A stretch of DNA of 64,000 nt from Ureaplasma miroungigenitalium (lineage in GTDB: Bacteria > Bacillota_I > Bacilli_A > Mycoplasmatales > Mycoplasmoidaceae), in contig NZ_JAOXHL010000001.1 in the NCBI RefSeq assembly GCF_025780085.1, positions 124,001 through 188,000 on the forward strand. Reading direction: 5' to 3'. The notes under the pieces were generated by a model that worked only from the letters and a program-made list of their open reading frames with translations, was not told the DNA's origin and did no database searches. The position numbers were made by a program, and so were the translations under genes. This document shows positions 25,450 to 35,221 of the stretch, piece by piece (the first letter of the stretch is position 1; the number at the start of each line of letters is the position of its first letter).

Positions 25450-25472
25450 TATTTTTTACCTCTTTTATCTTT

Positions 25473-25493
25473 TTATAATATTATGGAATACAT
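25473..25493 (-). other. Possible six-codon upstream ORF before amt
   Basis: In the amt leader an AAAGGAG sequence (25498-25504) precedes an ATG that opens a six-residue frame, MYSIIL, then TAA. The amt start has its own AGAGGT site 24 bases further on. It could be a leader peptide or a chance occurrence; its size gives no statistical support. Confidence 0.25.
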
Positions 25494-25539
25494 AATACTC
25501 CTTTATTATATATAAAAGCCGGTTTTAAAACATATATAT

Positions 25540-26406
25540 TTACGTGTTTTTCGCTTCTTTGAGCATTAATAAATAATGACTATAACGAAATTCTTGAATT
25601 TCTTGATTTTCGACAGCTTTTTTGACTGCACAATCAGGTTCGCTTAAATGCAAACAATCTTGAAATTTACACGCTAAACTAAGTAAAGCAAAATCTTTAA
25701 AACTACCTGCTAGTTCTTGTGGAGTGAAAATCGATAAATCTAAACTAGAATACCCGGGTGTATCTACAATAAAAGCATCATTAAAACGAATTAATTTGGT
25801 TGCTGTCGTTGTATTCTTACCTCTTTGTAAACTTAATGAAACAGCTTGCGTTTTTTGTTGTTCTTCATCTAATAATTTGTTAATCAAAGTAGATTTACCC
25901 ACACCTGACTGACCAACTAGACAAAAAACATGATCTTTAATAAGGGTATGTAAATGGTCGACATCCTCTTGTTTTTGTAAATTAACAACAGTATATTTAT
26001 CTTTTTTATATTGAGCCATAATTTCGTCAGCTTCTGTATGGTCTGTTAGTAAATCGTATTTACTGAAAGCTAAAACTACTTCACAAACTTTTTGTGATTC
26101 ATAATACGCTATTAATTTGTTCAATTGATAAAGACTAATAAACGGAGAAACAAAAGCAGTGACAATGACAACGATATCTACATTAGCAATTCGCGGGCGA
26201 ATTAAGGCATTTGTACGAGGATAAAAATCAGTAATCACAAATTGGTTGTCTTGTTCTTGAACTTCAACTTCATCCCCTACTAAAGGTTTGTGTTTCTTAT
26301 TTTCATATTTAAATATACCTTTAATTAAGGCATTAGCTAATAATTGTTTTTCATAAATATAAATCTGAAATGATGATTTGACTAGTTGTGTTATTTTGGC
26401 GCGCAT
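25540..26406 (-). CDS. rsgA: Ribosome small subunit-dependent GTPase
   Basis: A 288-residue circularly permuted GTPase that assists late 30S subunit maturation. An N-terminal OB-fold (about 1-68) is followed by the permuted G domain: the G4 motif SKYD (115-118) comes before the P-loop GQSGVGKST (165-173), then RGKNTTTATK (G2) and DTPGYSS (G3). The C-terminal zinc knuckle is present as CKFQDCLHLSEPDC (Cys, Cys, His, Cys). The length is typical. It is the last gene of gmk-rlmN-prpC-prkC-rsgA, the same order as in Firmicutes, with only 13 bases from prkC. Confidence in the identification is very high. Confidence 0.96.
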   Translation of the reverse strand: MRAKITQLVKSSFQIYIYEKQLLANALIKGIFKYENKKHKPLVGDEVEVQEQDNQFVITDFYPRTNALIRPRIANVDIVVIVTAFVSPFISLYQLNKLIAYYESQKVCEVVLAFSKYDLLTDHTEADEIMAQYKKDKYTVVNLQKQEDVDHLHTLIKDHVFCLVGQSGVGKSTLINKLLDEEQQKTQAVSLSLQRGKNTTTATKLIRFNDAFIVDTPGYSSLDLSIFTPQELAGSFKDFALLSLACKFQDCLHLSEPDCAVKKAVENQEIQEFRYSHYLLMLKEAKNT

Positions 26407-26419
26407 TGCATACTTCCTT

Positions 26420-27523
26420 TTATAAAAACCATACTAAGATAAAAGCTAATAAAGCTAATCCAGTTAAAATAAGGGTACAGATTAAAATCATTAAGTGTAA
26501 AAACCACGGATGGTCTGTGGTTTTTATTTTATTTAAACGGCGCAAGTCATTGTATAAAATGAGATCGCTTTTATGTGTGGGCATGGCATTTGTATTAATT
26601 GGTAATTTGTTAGTTAAAAAATCATGTACCTGTTGGGTTGTGATTTGGGGCTGATTTTTAACTTGATAATTACTTAATAATTCTTGAATCAATAAATCAA
26701 TATCTTTTTTAATTAAGGGGTTGATTGTAGTTGGTGATAAAGAATCAAAACGTCATCAACTTTTTAAATACGCAACGTCTTGTTTCGGGTAATTTTTAAA
26801 ACGATTGTAATCTAAAGGATCTGTCCCTGTTAAAAGCTCGTAATAAATCACAGCTAAAGAGTGTAAATCATAATTAGGGTTAAATAATTCTAATGGTTGT
26901 TGTTTATGATTAACGGTTACTAATTTAGGCGAAGCATATAAAATCGTACATTTTAGTTCGTCATCAGAGGTTAGTGTTTTGGTGTCATAAACAACACTAC
27001 TTGCACCATAATCAATAATCTTAATTTTAGTTAGTGAGTGGTTAACAAGAATGTTTTCTGGTTTTAGGTCCCGGTGAATTAATTGGGGTGTATTGTGGTG
27101 AAAAAAGAACAACACACTAGCAATTTGTTGCACAATCAGTTTAGCTTTTGAGGGTGTTAAAAGAATGTTTTGATCTAAATACTCACGTAAACTAATGCCA
27201 TCAAAATACTCTAAAAGCATACAAAGATAAGTTTTTTGTTCAATCTGACAGTCAAAATTAGCATAATATTTGATTAAATAATCTTGAGCCGGATCTTCTG
27301 CTCGTTTTAACATATTAAAAATTCTAATTTCATCACGGATGACGTTTTTTTGGGTATCATCGTCCGTTGTAATAATTTTCAAAACTTGCAACTGGTCAGT
27401 ATCTGAGGCTTTTACCAAATAAATTTGGCTAAAACCACCGTTCGCAATATGTTTAATTACTTGGTATGATTTTTGGGTATTGGGATCAATGACATACGCT
27501 TGATTGTTTAATAATAAATCCAT
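26420..27523 (-). CDS. prkC: Serine/threonine protein kinase (Hanks type, PrkC-like)
   Basis: A 367-residue membrane-anchored kinase. The glycine loop is GGFSQIYLVK (29-38), the ATP-binding Lys is in VLKI (49), the catalytic loop is HRDLKPEN (150-157), and the metal-binding motif is DYG (171-173) in place of DFG. A helical C-lobe ends near 275. The C-terminal 25 residues form one hydrophobic segment (HLMILICTLILTGLALLAFILVWF), after which the protein stops. It therefore has no external PASTA domains, as expected in a wall-less cell. Two adjacent TGA codons (26753-26758) and others read as Trp. The start follows the prpC stop by two bases. It is paired with the phosphatase gene as a reversible phosphorylation switch. 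Confidence 0.93.
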
Positions 27524-27525
27524 AA

Positions 27526-28323
27526 TTATAAATTCACGTAATAAGCAAAAGAAATGTTATCTAAAGATTGGTTGTCTAAAACAGTTTTTAAAAGTATGTC
27601 ACGGATTTTTTTATCATCTGATTCTTTGATCAGATAATCATGTAATAAAGTAAGTTCGTAATATGGATAAAAGCCATCTGAGGCTAGCAAAATAATGTCG
27701 TTAGGTAGTAGTTCTTGAACATAAAAATCATATGTTAAAGCCACATTGGAAGTCCGTCCAATATACTGTGTCAAACTATATAAATTTTTTTCGTATTTTT
27801 TAAATAAACTAGGGTCAGCATTCATTTGTTTTAATCGATTCAAAACATTGTGATCATAGCCAATTTGAATATATGAATTGCTTTTTAAAAGATAAGCTCG
27901 TGAGTCACCAATATTCATTATATAAGCGTGTTTATCAATAATGATGCATAGCACTAGGGTTGTAGCCATATGATAGGCTTTAGTATCAATATTTGCTTGT
28001 TGAGTAATCTTTTTTTGTGCTTCATGAATTAAATCGATTAATCATGTACGTAAATTGGTTTCTCGTGCTTGCAAATCAGTGCTAGTTGTTTGCGTTTCTT
28101 CATCGTTCTTATTTAATTTTAAATTAGCACAATCGGTTTGTAAAAATGCATCACGAATAGTTTCTAAAACTATACAGCTAGCTGTACTTGAACCATCATA
28201 ACCCCCCAAACCATCGCAGACAATTAAAAGCGTTTGCGCAAATTCATTATTAACAACGGTTGCTACATCATCATTGTGGTCTCGATGTGAGCCAATATCA
28301 CTTAAAAAATTACTTTTTACCAT
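27526..28323 (-). CDS. prpC: PP2C-family protein phosphatase
   Basis: A 265-residue Mn/Mg-dependent serine/threonine phosphatase, partner of the adjacent kinase. Family motifs in order: SDIGSHRDHNDD (9-19, normally GxxRxxNED), CDGLGGYDGSSTAS, the MATTLVLCII strand, NIGDSRAYLL, ASDGFYPYYE and the closing DNISFAYYV. Metal-binding aspartates are all present. One in-frame TGA (28042) codes for Trp. The gene starts 8 bases after the rlmN-like gene and ends 2 bases before prkC. The length is slightly above the usual 240-250 residues because of a polar Thr/Glu-rich insert near residues 75-92. Confidence 0.94.
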
Positions 28324-28331
28324 ACTCTTGC

Positions 28332-29318
28332 CTACTTTTTAAAAATATTTTGTTTTTGCAAACATGTTGCAGTATCTGAAAACGCATTGTTTTGACGAAT
28401 AACTATTTGGTTTGCAAATATACTAACTAAATTATACAAATGTTTAGTCATTACTTTACTAGTTGTTGCATTTTCGTAGTTAATTAAATTAATATAATAT
28501 TTTTGATTTTCTATAAATTTTTTTAGTTGTTTCAAATCTTCTACGCTATCATTTTTTGTTTTGATCAAAAAATAATACAGATTAATCGCATTTCTTGAAT
28601 CAAGTGATAATGCTTGCATATTTTGCATCATCTTTTGCTTATTTAAAACTAAATGAGGGAATCATTGTGAACACACATCAGGGTTAATTGTATAAACCTT
28701 AAATAAGATGTCAATCATTAACGTTTTAGCTGTTCACACTTCATAATCAAAATTTCATCCATTAGTTAATCAATTGATTTTGCGTTTACCAATATTAAAA
28801 CCATCAGGGTCGTTAAAACGTTGCACCAAGTATACGAAATTTTCTAAATCCAATTGATTAATAAAATATGTATCTAAATATAGATGTTGAATCTTTTTGT
28901 TTAAAGTTTGTTGTAAAACTATCAAGCTGTGTAATAATTCACTGTTAGTTCACTCTTGTTGAATACCTTGGCAATGAGCACAAGAAATAGCACAATTCTT
29001 GTTCAAACTAACATATCAAGCTAATTGGTTGTTCTGTAAATTAACTGTGCAATATAATGTTGATAAGTTAACTTGTATTGCATAATAAATTAAGTCACCC
29101 ACTACTTTTTCAGCTTTAATATTCACATTATCAAAAATAAATGTTTCTTTTAGTCAAAGTTGATTTTCTTTACTAATATTGTGCATTTGTGTAAAGTCTA
29201 AAACATTTTTTTCATAAACCCATTGATACACTTGTTTGGCTAGGAATTTTGGTTTTTGATGTATTTGGCAAATTGCTTGTAAAGCTTTTAAATCAAGGTT
29301 AAAAAAATAATCAGTCAT
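28332..29318 (-). CDS. RlmN-like protein, probably degenerate (radical-SAM rRNA methyltransferase fold)
   Basis: A 328-residue code-4 frame in the exact position rlmN occupies in Firmicutes (between gmk and prpC). The N-terminal domain (KFLAKQVYQWVYEKNVLDF) matches RlmN's PKFRAxQIxxWIY motif. The radical-SAM cysteines C109-x3-C113-x2-C116 are kept, and IGKRKINWLTNG aligns with RlmN's GARRITVSTVG. However, the residue matching the catalytic Cys seven before the cluster is Tyr102. The SAM-binding GMGEP motif has become LYLDTYF, and the C-terminal RKTRGDDIDAACG is reduced to IRQNNAFSDTATC (Cys319 kept). The start codon directly abuts the gmk stop. It is either a pseudo-enzyme or one with altered chemistry; the open frame argues against a decaying pseudogene. 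Confidence 0.78.
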
Positions 29319-29891
29319 CTAGAAACGTAATTCCTTTTTTAAAATAGCTTCTAGTGTATGAGCAGCATTTTTCGGATCATCGTTAATAATGTTATATTGA
29401 TAAATGTGTTTAATCGCCATTTCTTTTTCAGCTTTTTGTAAACGTTGATTAATTACTTCTCTTGTTTCGGTATTTCTAAAAAGTAAACGACGTTCTAATT
29501 CTTTTAAACTTGGTGGCAGAATAAAAATTGATAAAAGATCATCGTTTTTAAATAATTCTAAAACTTGTAAAGCACCAACTACTTCAATTTCAAGTAGTAC
29601 ATTTTTGCCATCATTACGTAGACGTTCAACTTCTTTTTTTAATGTTCCGTAACGATTGTTAACAAACTCAGCTCATTCAATTAATTCGTTATTTGCAATG
29701 GCTTGGTTAAAGTCTTCTGGACTGACAAAATAATAGTCTACACCATTCACCTCACCTGGACGTTGAGCTCGTGTAGTCATTGAAATGGAATACGTTAAAT
29801 TTAATGATTGTTTATTAAAAATTTGATCTAAAATAGTTTTTTTACCGACTCCACTTGGTCCTGAGAAAACAATAATTTTACCTTTATGCAT
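29319..29891 (-). CDS. gmk: Guanylate kinase
   Basis: A 190-residue cytoplasmic enzyme phosphorylating GMP to GDP with ATP. The P-loop is [10 protein letters not shown] (10-19). The GMP-binding region contains [19 protein letters not shown], and the lid and C-terminal region read [23 protein letters not shown] at one site encodes Trp (LIEWAEF). The start ATG has an AAGGAG site, and a good -10 box lies 37 bases upstream. First gene of the five-gene unit running to rsgA. Length and motifs are standard. Confidence 0.96.
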
Positions 29892-29928
29892 TTAAAACTC
29901 CTTTTAGTGATATGAACTTATTTTATAT

Positions 29929-29934
29929 ATTATA
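29929..29934 (-). promoter_or_regulatory. -10 box of the gmk operon
   Basis: A perfect TATAAT on the minus strand, 37 bases before the gmk ATG; a weak TTCAAT lies about 17 bases further upstream. Confidence 0.55.
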
Positions 29935-30107
29935 AGTAAAACCACATGCCATTGAAAACAATTAAGATAATAAACAACTATTTTTTCTAAAAAATGTGCT
30001 AAAAATTTTCATTTTTAACTCCAAGTGTGTTGTTTATTTTTTCAAACTTGCAGAAAAAAGGTAAAAAACGTTAAAATATTAAGCATGTTGATTAAAGAGG
30101 AAAAAAT

Positions 30108-30563
30108 ATGTCAGAAAAATGTCACTTAAGTCCGCTAGAATGCGAGTCAATTGGTTTAAATCATGATAGTCACAGTTTATGAGAGCAAGAGCACATTTGC
30201 CGGGTAATTTTAAAACACCAGCATCATAAATGTTGCATTACCAAATATAAAACTATTTACCAGTTGGTTGAAAAACATAACTTACCGCTTACTAAGTTAA
30301 TTAAATTATTTGACAATACGAACATTTCTGGATATTATAAATGATTAAAATTAGAATACCCAGATGGTCAATATTGTTTAAAAAACCGTAATAAGGAATG
30401 CATTAAAAAAATTTATGATAACCATGCTAAACATATTGGTTGCCGAAAAATTGCTAGTATTTTAAAAGAACAATACAACATTAAATTAAATTACAAAACA
30501 ATTAATCAGTATATGAATGCCATGTGTTTAACAAGAGCACAAAAAAATCATTCACATAAGTAA
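30108..30563 (+). CDS. Orphan IS3-type helix-turn-helix protein (transposase OrfB N-terminus without the DDE domain)
   Basis: A 151-residue protein with an AGAGG site before ATG. Residues about 55-85 contain the ISGYYKWLK signature found near the start of IS3/IS150 OrfB. Residues about 99-142 (IKKIYDNHAKHIGCRKIASI and following) match the HTH_21 domain that precedes the DDE integrase core. The frame then ends after LTRAQKNHSHK, exactly where a transposase would continue into its catalytic domain. No OrfA, terminal inverted repeats or DDE remnant were seen. The N-terminal 50 residues carry several Cys and His (KCH, HKCC) that could bind metal. The TAA overlaps the ATG of the next gene by one base. 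It is either a fossil fragment or a co-opted DNA-binding protein; the intact frame and coupling favour the latter. Confidence 0.7.
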
Positions 30564-31132
30564 TGACCGATAGACTAATTACTTTACAAACGCGTTGTCT
30601 CAAAGAGAAAATTCCCTTAATGCGTGAACAAACAATTAAATACATTATTGAGCAAATGAATCAACACAAGGTCACTAGTTATTTAGAAATTGGTACAGCC
30701 TATGGATATAGTGCTTTGAGTGTTAAAACATTTGTACCAACACTAGCAACACTAGTTACTCTTGAAAAAGATGAAACCCGTGTACAAATTGCTCATAGTT
30801 ATTTACAAGACCTACCAGGCGTACAACTTGTTCACACAGACTGTTTTGTTTACGAACCAGAGCAATTGTTTGATGTCATCGTCTTAGATGGCCCTAAAGG
30901 ACAACAAATCACGTTGTTTGAAAAATACATTAAGTTCTTAAAACCACAAGGACAAATGTTCATTGATAATTTGTTTCTAAAAGCTTTACGCGAACAAACT
31001 CAACCCACAAAAAACCAAACCAAATTATTAATGAAGGTGGATGCCTTTGTTGATTATTTGCAAAAACTCACTGATTATCATTTCACCATGCTTGACATTG
31101 ACGATGGTTTAGGAATTATTACTAAAAAATAA
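30563..31132 (+). CDS. SAM-dependent O-methyltransferase, TrmR/YrrM-like
   Basis: A 189-residue class I methyltransferase. The SAM-binding motif I is YLEIGTAYGYSAL, followed by the acidic strand end TLEKDE. LFDVIVLDGPKGQQ supplies the Asp of motif IV, and MFIDNLF lies near the metal-binding region of the O-methyltransferase_3 family. The nearest characterised relative is B. subtilis TrmR (YrrM), which methylates 5-hydroxyuridine in the tRNA wobble position. The assignment to tRNA is by family, not shown here. It begins inside the stop codon of the helix-turn-helix gene (TAATGA) and is followed by a terminator. Confidence 0.82.
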   Translation: MTDRLITLQTRCLKEKIPLMREQTIKYIIEQMNQHKVTSYLEIGTAYGYSALSVKTFVPTLATLVTLEKDETRVQIAHSYLQDLPGVQLVHTDCFVYEPEQLFDVIVLDGPKGQQITLFEKYIKFLKPQGQMFIDNLFLKALREQTQPTKNQTKLLMKVDAFVDYLQKLTDYHFTMLDIDDGLGIITKK

Positions 31133-31155
31133 CAGTCATAGCTGTTATTTTTTCT
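31127..31155 (+). terminator. Terminator after the O-methyltransferase gene
   Basis: Nine-base arms (AAATAACAG / CTGTTATTT) around a 6-base loop, followed by T residues. It overlaps the TAA stop. Confidence 0.75.
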
Positions 31156-31177
31156 TTCCCTTAATCTGTATTTAATA

Positions 31178-31200
31178 AAAAAACAGCCAAAAAGCTGTTA
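31178..31200 (-). terminator. Terminator of the P-type ATPase gene
   Basis: AACAGC / GCTGTT arms with a 6-base loop, followed on the minus strand by seven T. Located 8 bases beyond the ATPase stop. Confidence 0.75.
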
Positions 31201-31207
31201 TTTTTAG

Positions 31208-34171
31208 TTATTGTTGATGTAAGTAGACTTGTTTCTTTAAGTATTTAATCCGTAGTTTTGTATTCACAATTAAGGCTTGTACACAAGCTTGTTGTTTTAG
31301 TGAATATTGAGCTACTGGGGTACTCTTTAGTTTTTTCAAACTATTTTTTAATTGTTTGTAAGTACATTTATAGTCAACATAAGTTTTTAATAATCGTCGA
31401 TATTTAATGAATTTAATAATTTCTGAGACCATGAAGACGACAAACACAAATAAGAATGGTAAAACATTAAATCATGTATATTCGCCAGTGTATAAAGGGT
31501 GGACACTAAAGACACTATTAATTTTAGGGACATAAACTAATATAAACATCATCGCAAACGATATACTAATCGTCATAAAGACATATTTTAATTCTTTGAA
31601 TGAATCAATGAAGATTGAATGGTTTACCTTTAAAATCGCGGCATTAAATGACAACATTAAACCCATGAACATGAATGATAAAGATGAACCTGATCAAACT
31701 GCATGTAGGATTTCAGGGAACGTATAAGTTGATGGCACAATGAATGATGTCGTATGTTCAAAGTTGTGTTCTCAAAGATTAAAGTTAGCGAATAAATAAC
31801 GCATATGCATTAAATCGAAATTATTTAACGCACCCCCAACACCTAAGTAAAATAGAAGAATCGAACTGAACCCAATAAATAAACCAGTGAAAATAATTTG
31901 CAACCACATACGTCACGTTAAAATCGGTGCTGATTTTGATAGGGGTTGATTTTTCATTAAATTAATATTGGTAAAGTTTAAACCTAAGGCAATCCCTGGT
32001 AAGGTTTCAGAAACAATATTAATTCACAATACTTGTAAACTACTCATTGGTGACATATTTAAAATAATTAAACCAAAGAATAAAGAAATTAATCCGGATA
32101 AGTTAGTAATTAATAATAAGATAATCACACGTTTAATGGCATCCATAATTAACCGACCCATTTTAACCGCTCGAACAATTGTCTTAAAATTATCATCAAT
32201 TAGAATCATGTTAGCTGCTTGTTTAGAAACTTCAGTTCCCATAATCCCCATTGCACACCCAATGTCAGCGGCTTTTAATGCTGGCGCATCATTCACCCCA
32301 TCACCGGTCATTGCGACAACTTTATCATGTTTCTTTCAAGCATTAACAATTCGGATTTTATCGCTCGGAGAAACCCGAGCATAAACTGAATAATCATTAA
32401 TTGTAGCGCTTAATGTTTCATCATCCATAGCTTGTAATTCCAAGCCACTGATGGTTTTTTGATCACCCTCCAGAATATGCATCTGACGGGCAATCGCACT
32501 AGCTGTTTGAATATGATCACCAGTAATCATAATCGGACGAATACCAGCTTCTTTAGCAATATCAATCGCGTGGATAGCTTCTGGTCGAGGTGGGTCAATC
32601 ATCCCAATTAAACCAATACATTCTAAGTTTTGTTCTACAGTTAAATGATCTTGTTCTTCATTTCATTCCTTTAAAGGAGTAAAGCATACAGCTAAAACCC
32701 GTAGAGCTTGGTTTGCCATCTTCGCATTAGCTACTCATAATTCATCGTCCATGCGCGTTTTTGTTCTCTGACTAACCATTTCAATAGCACCTTTGGTTAC
32801 TAAATAAAACTGGTTATTATGTTTAACAACAACACTCATCATTTTTCGATCAGAATCAAAAGGATATTCAAAAATCCGTTCAAATTGTTGATCTAAAATA
32901 TTTTCGTCCAGCCCATATTTTTCATAAGCTTGTAGAATGGCAATTTCGGTTGGATCACCTAAATAAACGATGTTATTCAAATCCTCATCATTAACAGTGG
33001 CATTATTAACGACCACAGCTTTTTGCATTAAATCAAAAGCTTTTTTATTTGCATTATATGTTTGTAAGCCTGTTTCATGAGTATAAAAATGCGTAATCGT
33101 CATTTTGTTTTGGGTTAATGTCCCTGTCTTATCTGAACAAATCACATTTGCTGAACCCAATGTTTCAACAGCCGATAACTGTTTAATCAGCGCGTTTTTC
33201 TTACTCATTTGTTTTACACCAAACGATAAGATAATCGTTACAATCGCCACTAAACCTTCAGGAATAGCTGCAAATGATAATGAAATAGCTAGAATTACCG
33301 CACTAGCTCAATTAGTTTTTCAATCGCCCCCACCCACTAAATAAACATACATAATTAAAACAACGATACATAACACACTCGCAAAACCACCAATAATTTT
33401 TGATAGTTTATTAATTTTTTGTTGCAAAGGCGTTTTTTCGTCTTTTTGTTTGTTAATTAAGTTGGCAATGGTTCCAATTTCTGTTTGCATCCCCGTTTGT
33501 ACAACAACTGCTTTCGCTGTTCCGTTAATTACATTCGTTGAAGCAAAAATTTTATTTTTTTGGTCGCCAATCCCTGCATCAGCAGCAATGATTGCGTCAT
33601 CGTCCTTTTTAGCAGGTAGTGATTCACCAGTTAAAACAGCTTCATCAACTTCTAATGAAGAACTACGTAATAAAATAGCATCAGCTGCCACGTTATCACC
33701 CGCTTCAACTACTAATAAATCACCGACAACGACATCTTGAGCACTAATTTGTATAGTCTCGCCGTTCCGAATAACCCGCGCATGCGGTGATGTTAATTTA
33801 CTTAAGGCTTCACTTTCTTTTTCGGCTTTAGTTTCTTGATAAACACCAAAGCTGGCATTTAATAATAAAATAAAACAAATAACACCAAATTCTACATATG
33901 ATGTAATTAACTCGATGGTATCATCTGCTGGACGGACAATAGCTAATACTAATGTGATAATTCCAGCAATGGCCAATAACAAGACCATTGGGTCTAAAAA
34001 TTGTTTTAAAAATTTAATAAAAATGTTTGTTTTCTTTTTTTTCTCGATGACATTCGCCCCGTATTTTTGACGATGAGCTAAAACCTGCTCATTATTAAGT
34101 CCGTTTTCGGGATCTGTTTGCTGAATATCATAGTCCCAAATGAGGGGCTCTTTTTCTCTTTTTCGTTTCAC
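31208..34171 (-). CDS. P-type cation-transporting ATPase (type II, calcium-pump-like)
   Basis: A 987-residue membrane pump, continuous in code 4. The N-terminal cation-ATPase domain leads to the actuator motif TGES (181-184). Membrane helix 4 carries PEGL (just before residue 308), the phosphorylation site is [13 protein letters not shown] (Asp347), the nucleotide domain has KGAIEMV, and the hinge reads TGDGVNDAP (622-630). This set is typical of SERCA/PMCA/PacL pumps. In helix 6 the sequence [14 protein letters not shown] has Glu where sarcoplasmic pumps have the Ca-ligand Asp (LWVNLVTD), so ion choice is uncertain. The start is GTG with an AAGGAGAA site at ideal spacing. Monocistronic, with its own terminator. 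Confidence 0.93.
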
Positions 34172-34240
34172 TTAAAATTCTCCTTAATTAATATATTTTA
34201 CTTAATAATCAATTAAAATTCAAATTAATACATAAACCTT

Positions 34241-34246
34241 TATAAT
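34241..34246 (+). promoter_or_regulatory. -10 box upstream of the UPF0154-engB pair
   Basis: TATAAT, 35 bases before the ATG of the first gene. The short 110-base divergent region also must hold the promoter of the ATPase gene on the other strand. Confidence 0.5.
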
Positions 34247-34281
34247 AGTATATTAGATATATATAATGAGGTAATTAAGCA

Positions 34282-34572
34282 ATGCTAAACAATTTTATTA
34301 GTATTTTACATAAAGCAAGTGAATCAGTTGAACAACTTTCAGCACAACTTAATTCATTAAAAATTGGTTTAAGTATCGGAATTGTTTTATTTTTAATCGC
34401 TGGTTTAATTATTGGTTTCTTTGTTTCAACAAAGGTTATGAAACGCCAATTAAAGAAGAATCCACCGATTTCAAAAGATACAATTCGTATGATTTATTCA
34501 CAAGTTGGGCGTAAACCAACAGAAGCTCAAGTTAACGAAATCTTTAATCGTGCCAATAAAAACCAAAGATAA
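34282..34572 (+). CDS. UPF0154 (YneF-like) membrane protein
   Basis: A 96-residue protein. An amphipathic N-terminus (1-30) is followed by one membrane segment (IGLSIGIVLFLIAGLIIGFF, about 29-50) and a basic cytoplasmic tail with the family block LKKNPPISKDTIRMIYSQ and VGRKPTEAQVNEI. YneF homologues are about 72 residues, so this one has a 20-residue N-terminal extension. The biochemical role of the family is unknown. A GAGGT site precedes the ATG, and the stop overlaps the engB start by one base. Confidence 0.88.
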   Translation: MLNNFISILHKASESVEQLSAQLNSLKIGLSIGIVLFLIAGLIIGFFVSTKVMKRQLKKNPPISKDTIRMIYSQVGRKPTEAQVNEIFNRANKNQR

Positions 34573-35138
34573 TGCCTGTTGTTTTTCTTAAATCTGCAAG
34601 CAAAAAAGAGGAATGAATTGACGATCAAAAAGATGAAGTATGTCTAATTGGTCGATCTAATGTCGGTAAATCTTCTTTAATTAATGCTTTAGCTAATCAA
34701 AAAATCGCTAAAACTTCAAATACCCCTGGGCGAACACAATTAGTCAATTTTTTTGACTTTAATAGTTTCCGTTTAGTCGATTTACCCGGTTACGGATTCG
34801 CACGTGTCAATAAACAACGTAAAGATGAGTTAACGTTTATGATTGAACAATATTTAACTCAGAGAACGAATTTAAAGGCCGTTTTTCAAATTTGTGATTT
34901 AAACGTCTTAACGGATTTAGATGCTGAAATGTCTAAATTCTTCGAAAAACAACCATATCGTCATTTTTTAGTGCTTAATAAGGCTGATAAGGCTAATAAA
35001 TCTTATTTTACTAATAAACAAAAACAAATTGTTGACATGTTTCAAGTTCCCGCTGACCGCATTATTTTAGTTTCAGCGAAGAATAAAACTAACGTTGATT
35101 TCTTTCTACGATTAATGAAATCAGTGACTCGAGCCTAA
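34572..35138 (+). CDS. engB: Ribosome biogenesis GTP-binding protein EngB/YsxC
   Basis: A 188-residue TrmE-Era-EngA-like GTPase needed for 50S assembly. The P-loop is IGRSNVGKSSLI, the switch region is TSNTPGRTQLVNFF, G3 is DLPGYGFARV, G4 is LNKADK and G5 is VSAKN. The first in-frame TGA gives Trp (KEEWIDD). Start ATG is inside the TAA of the preceding gene, so translation is coupled. All motifs and the length are standard. Confidence 0.96.
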
Positions 35139-35146
35139 TGGAATCT

Positions 35147-35173
35147 AATATAAGCTGTGCTTATATTTTTTTT
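35147..35173 (+). terminator. Terminator of UPF0154-engB
   Basis: AATATAAGC / GCTTATATT arms around a 3-base loop, followed by a T run, 8 bases after the engB stop. Confidence 0.8.
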
Positions 35174-35187
35174 ATTTATGTAAAACA

Positions 35188-35221
35188 AAAAAACAAAACC
35201 GAACATTTGGTTTTGTTTTTT
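35188..35221 (-). terminator. Terminator of the lipoprotein-yebC-membrane protein unit
   Basis: A 13-base near-perfect inverted repeat (AAAACC / GGTTTT core) with an 8-base loop, followed by T on the minus strand. It overlaps the stop codon of the membrane-protein gene. It could act in both directions. Confidence 0.7.

Noticed and set aside
30108-30563. Calling the helix-turn-helix gene a complete insertion sequence
   Set aside because: No DDE domain, OrfA, inverted repeats or target duplication can be found in the flanks.
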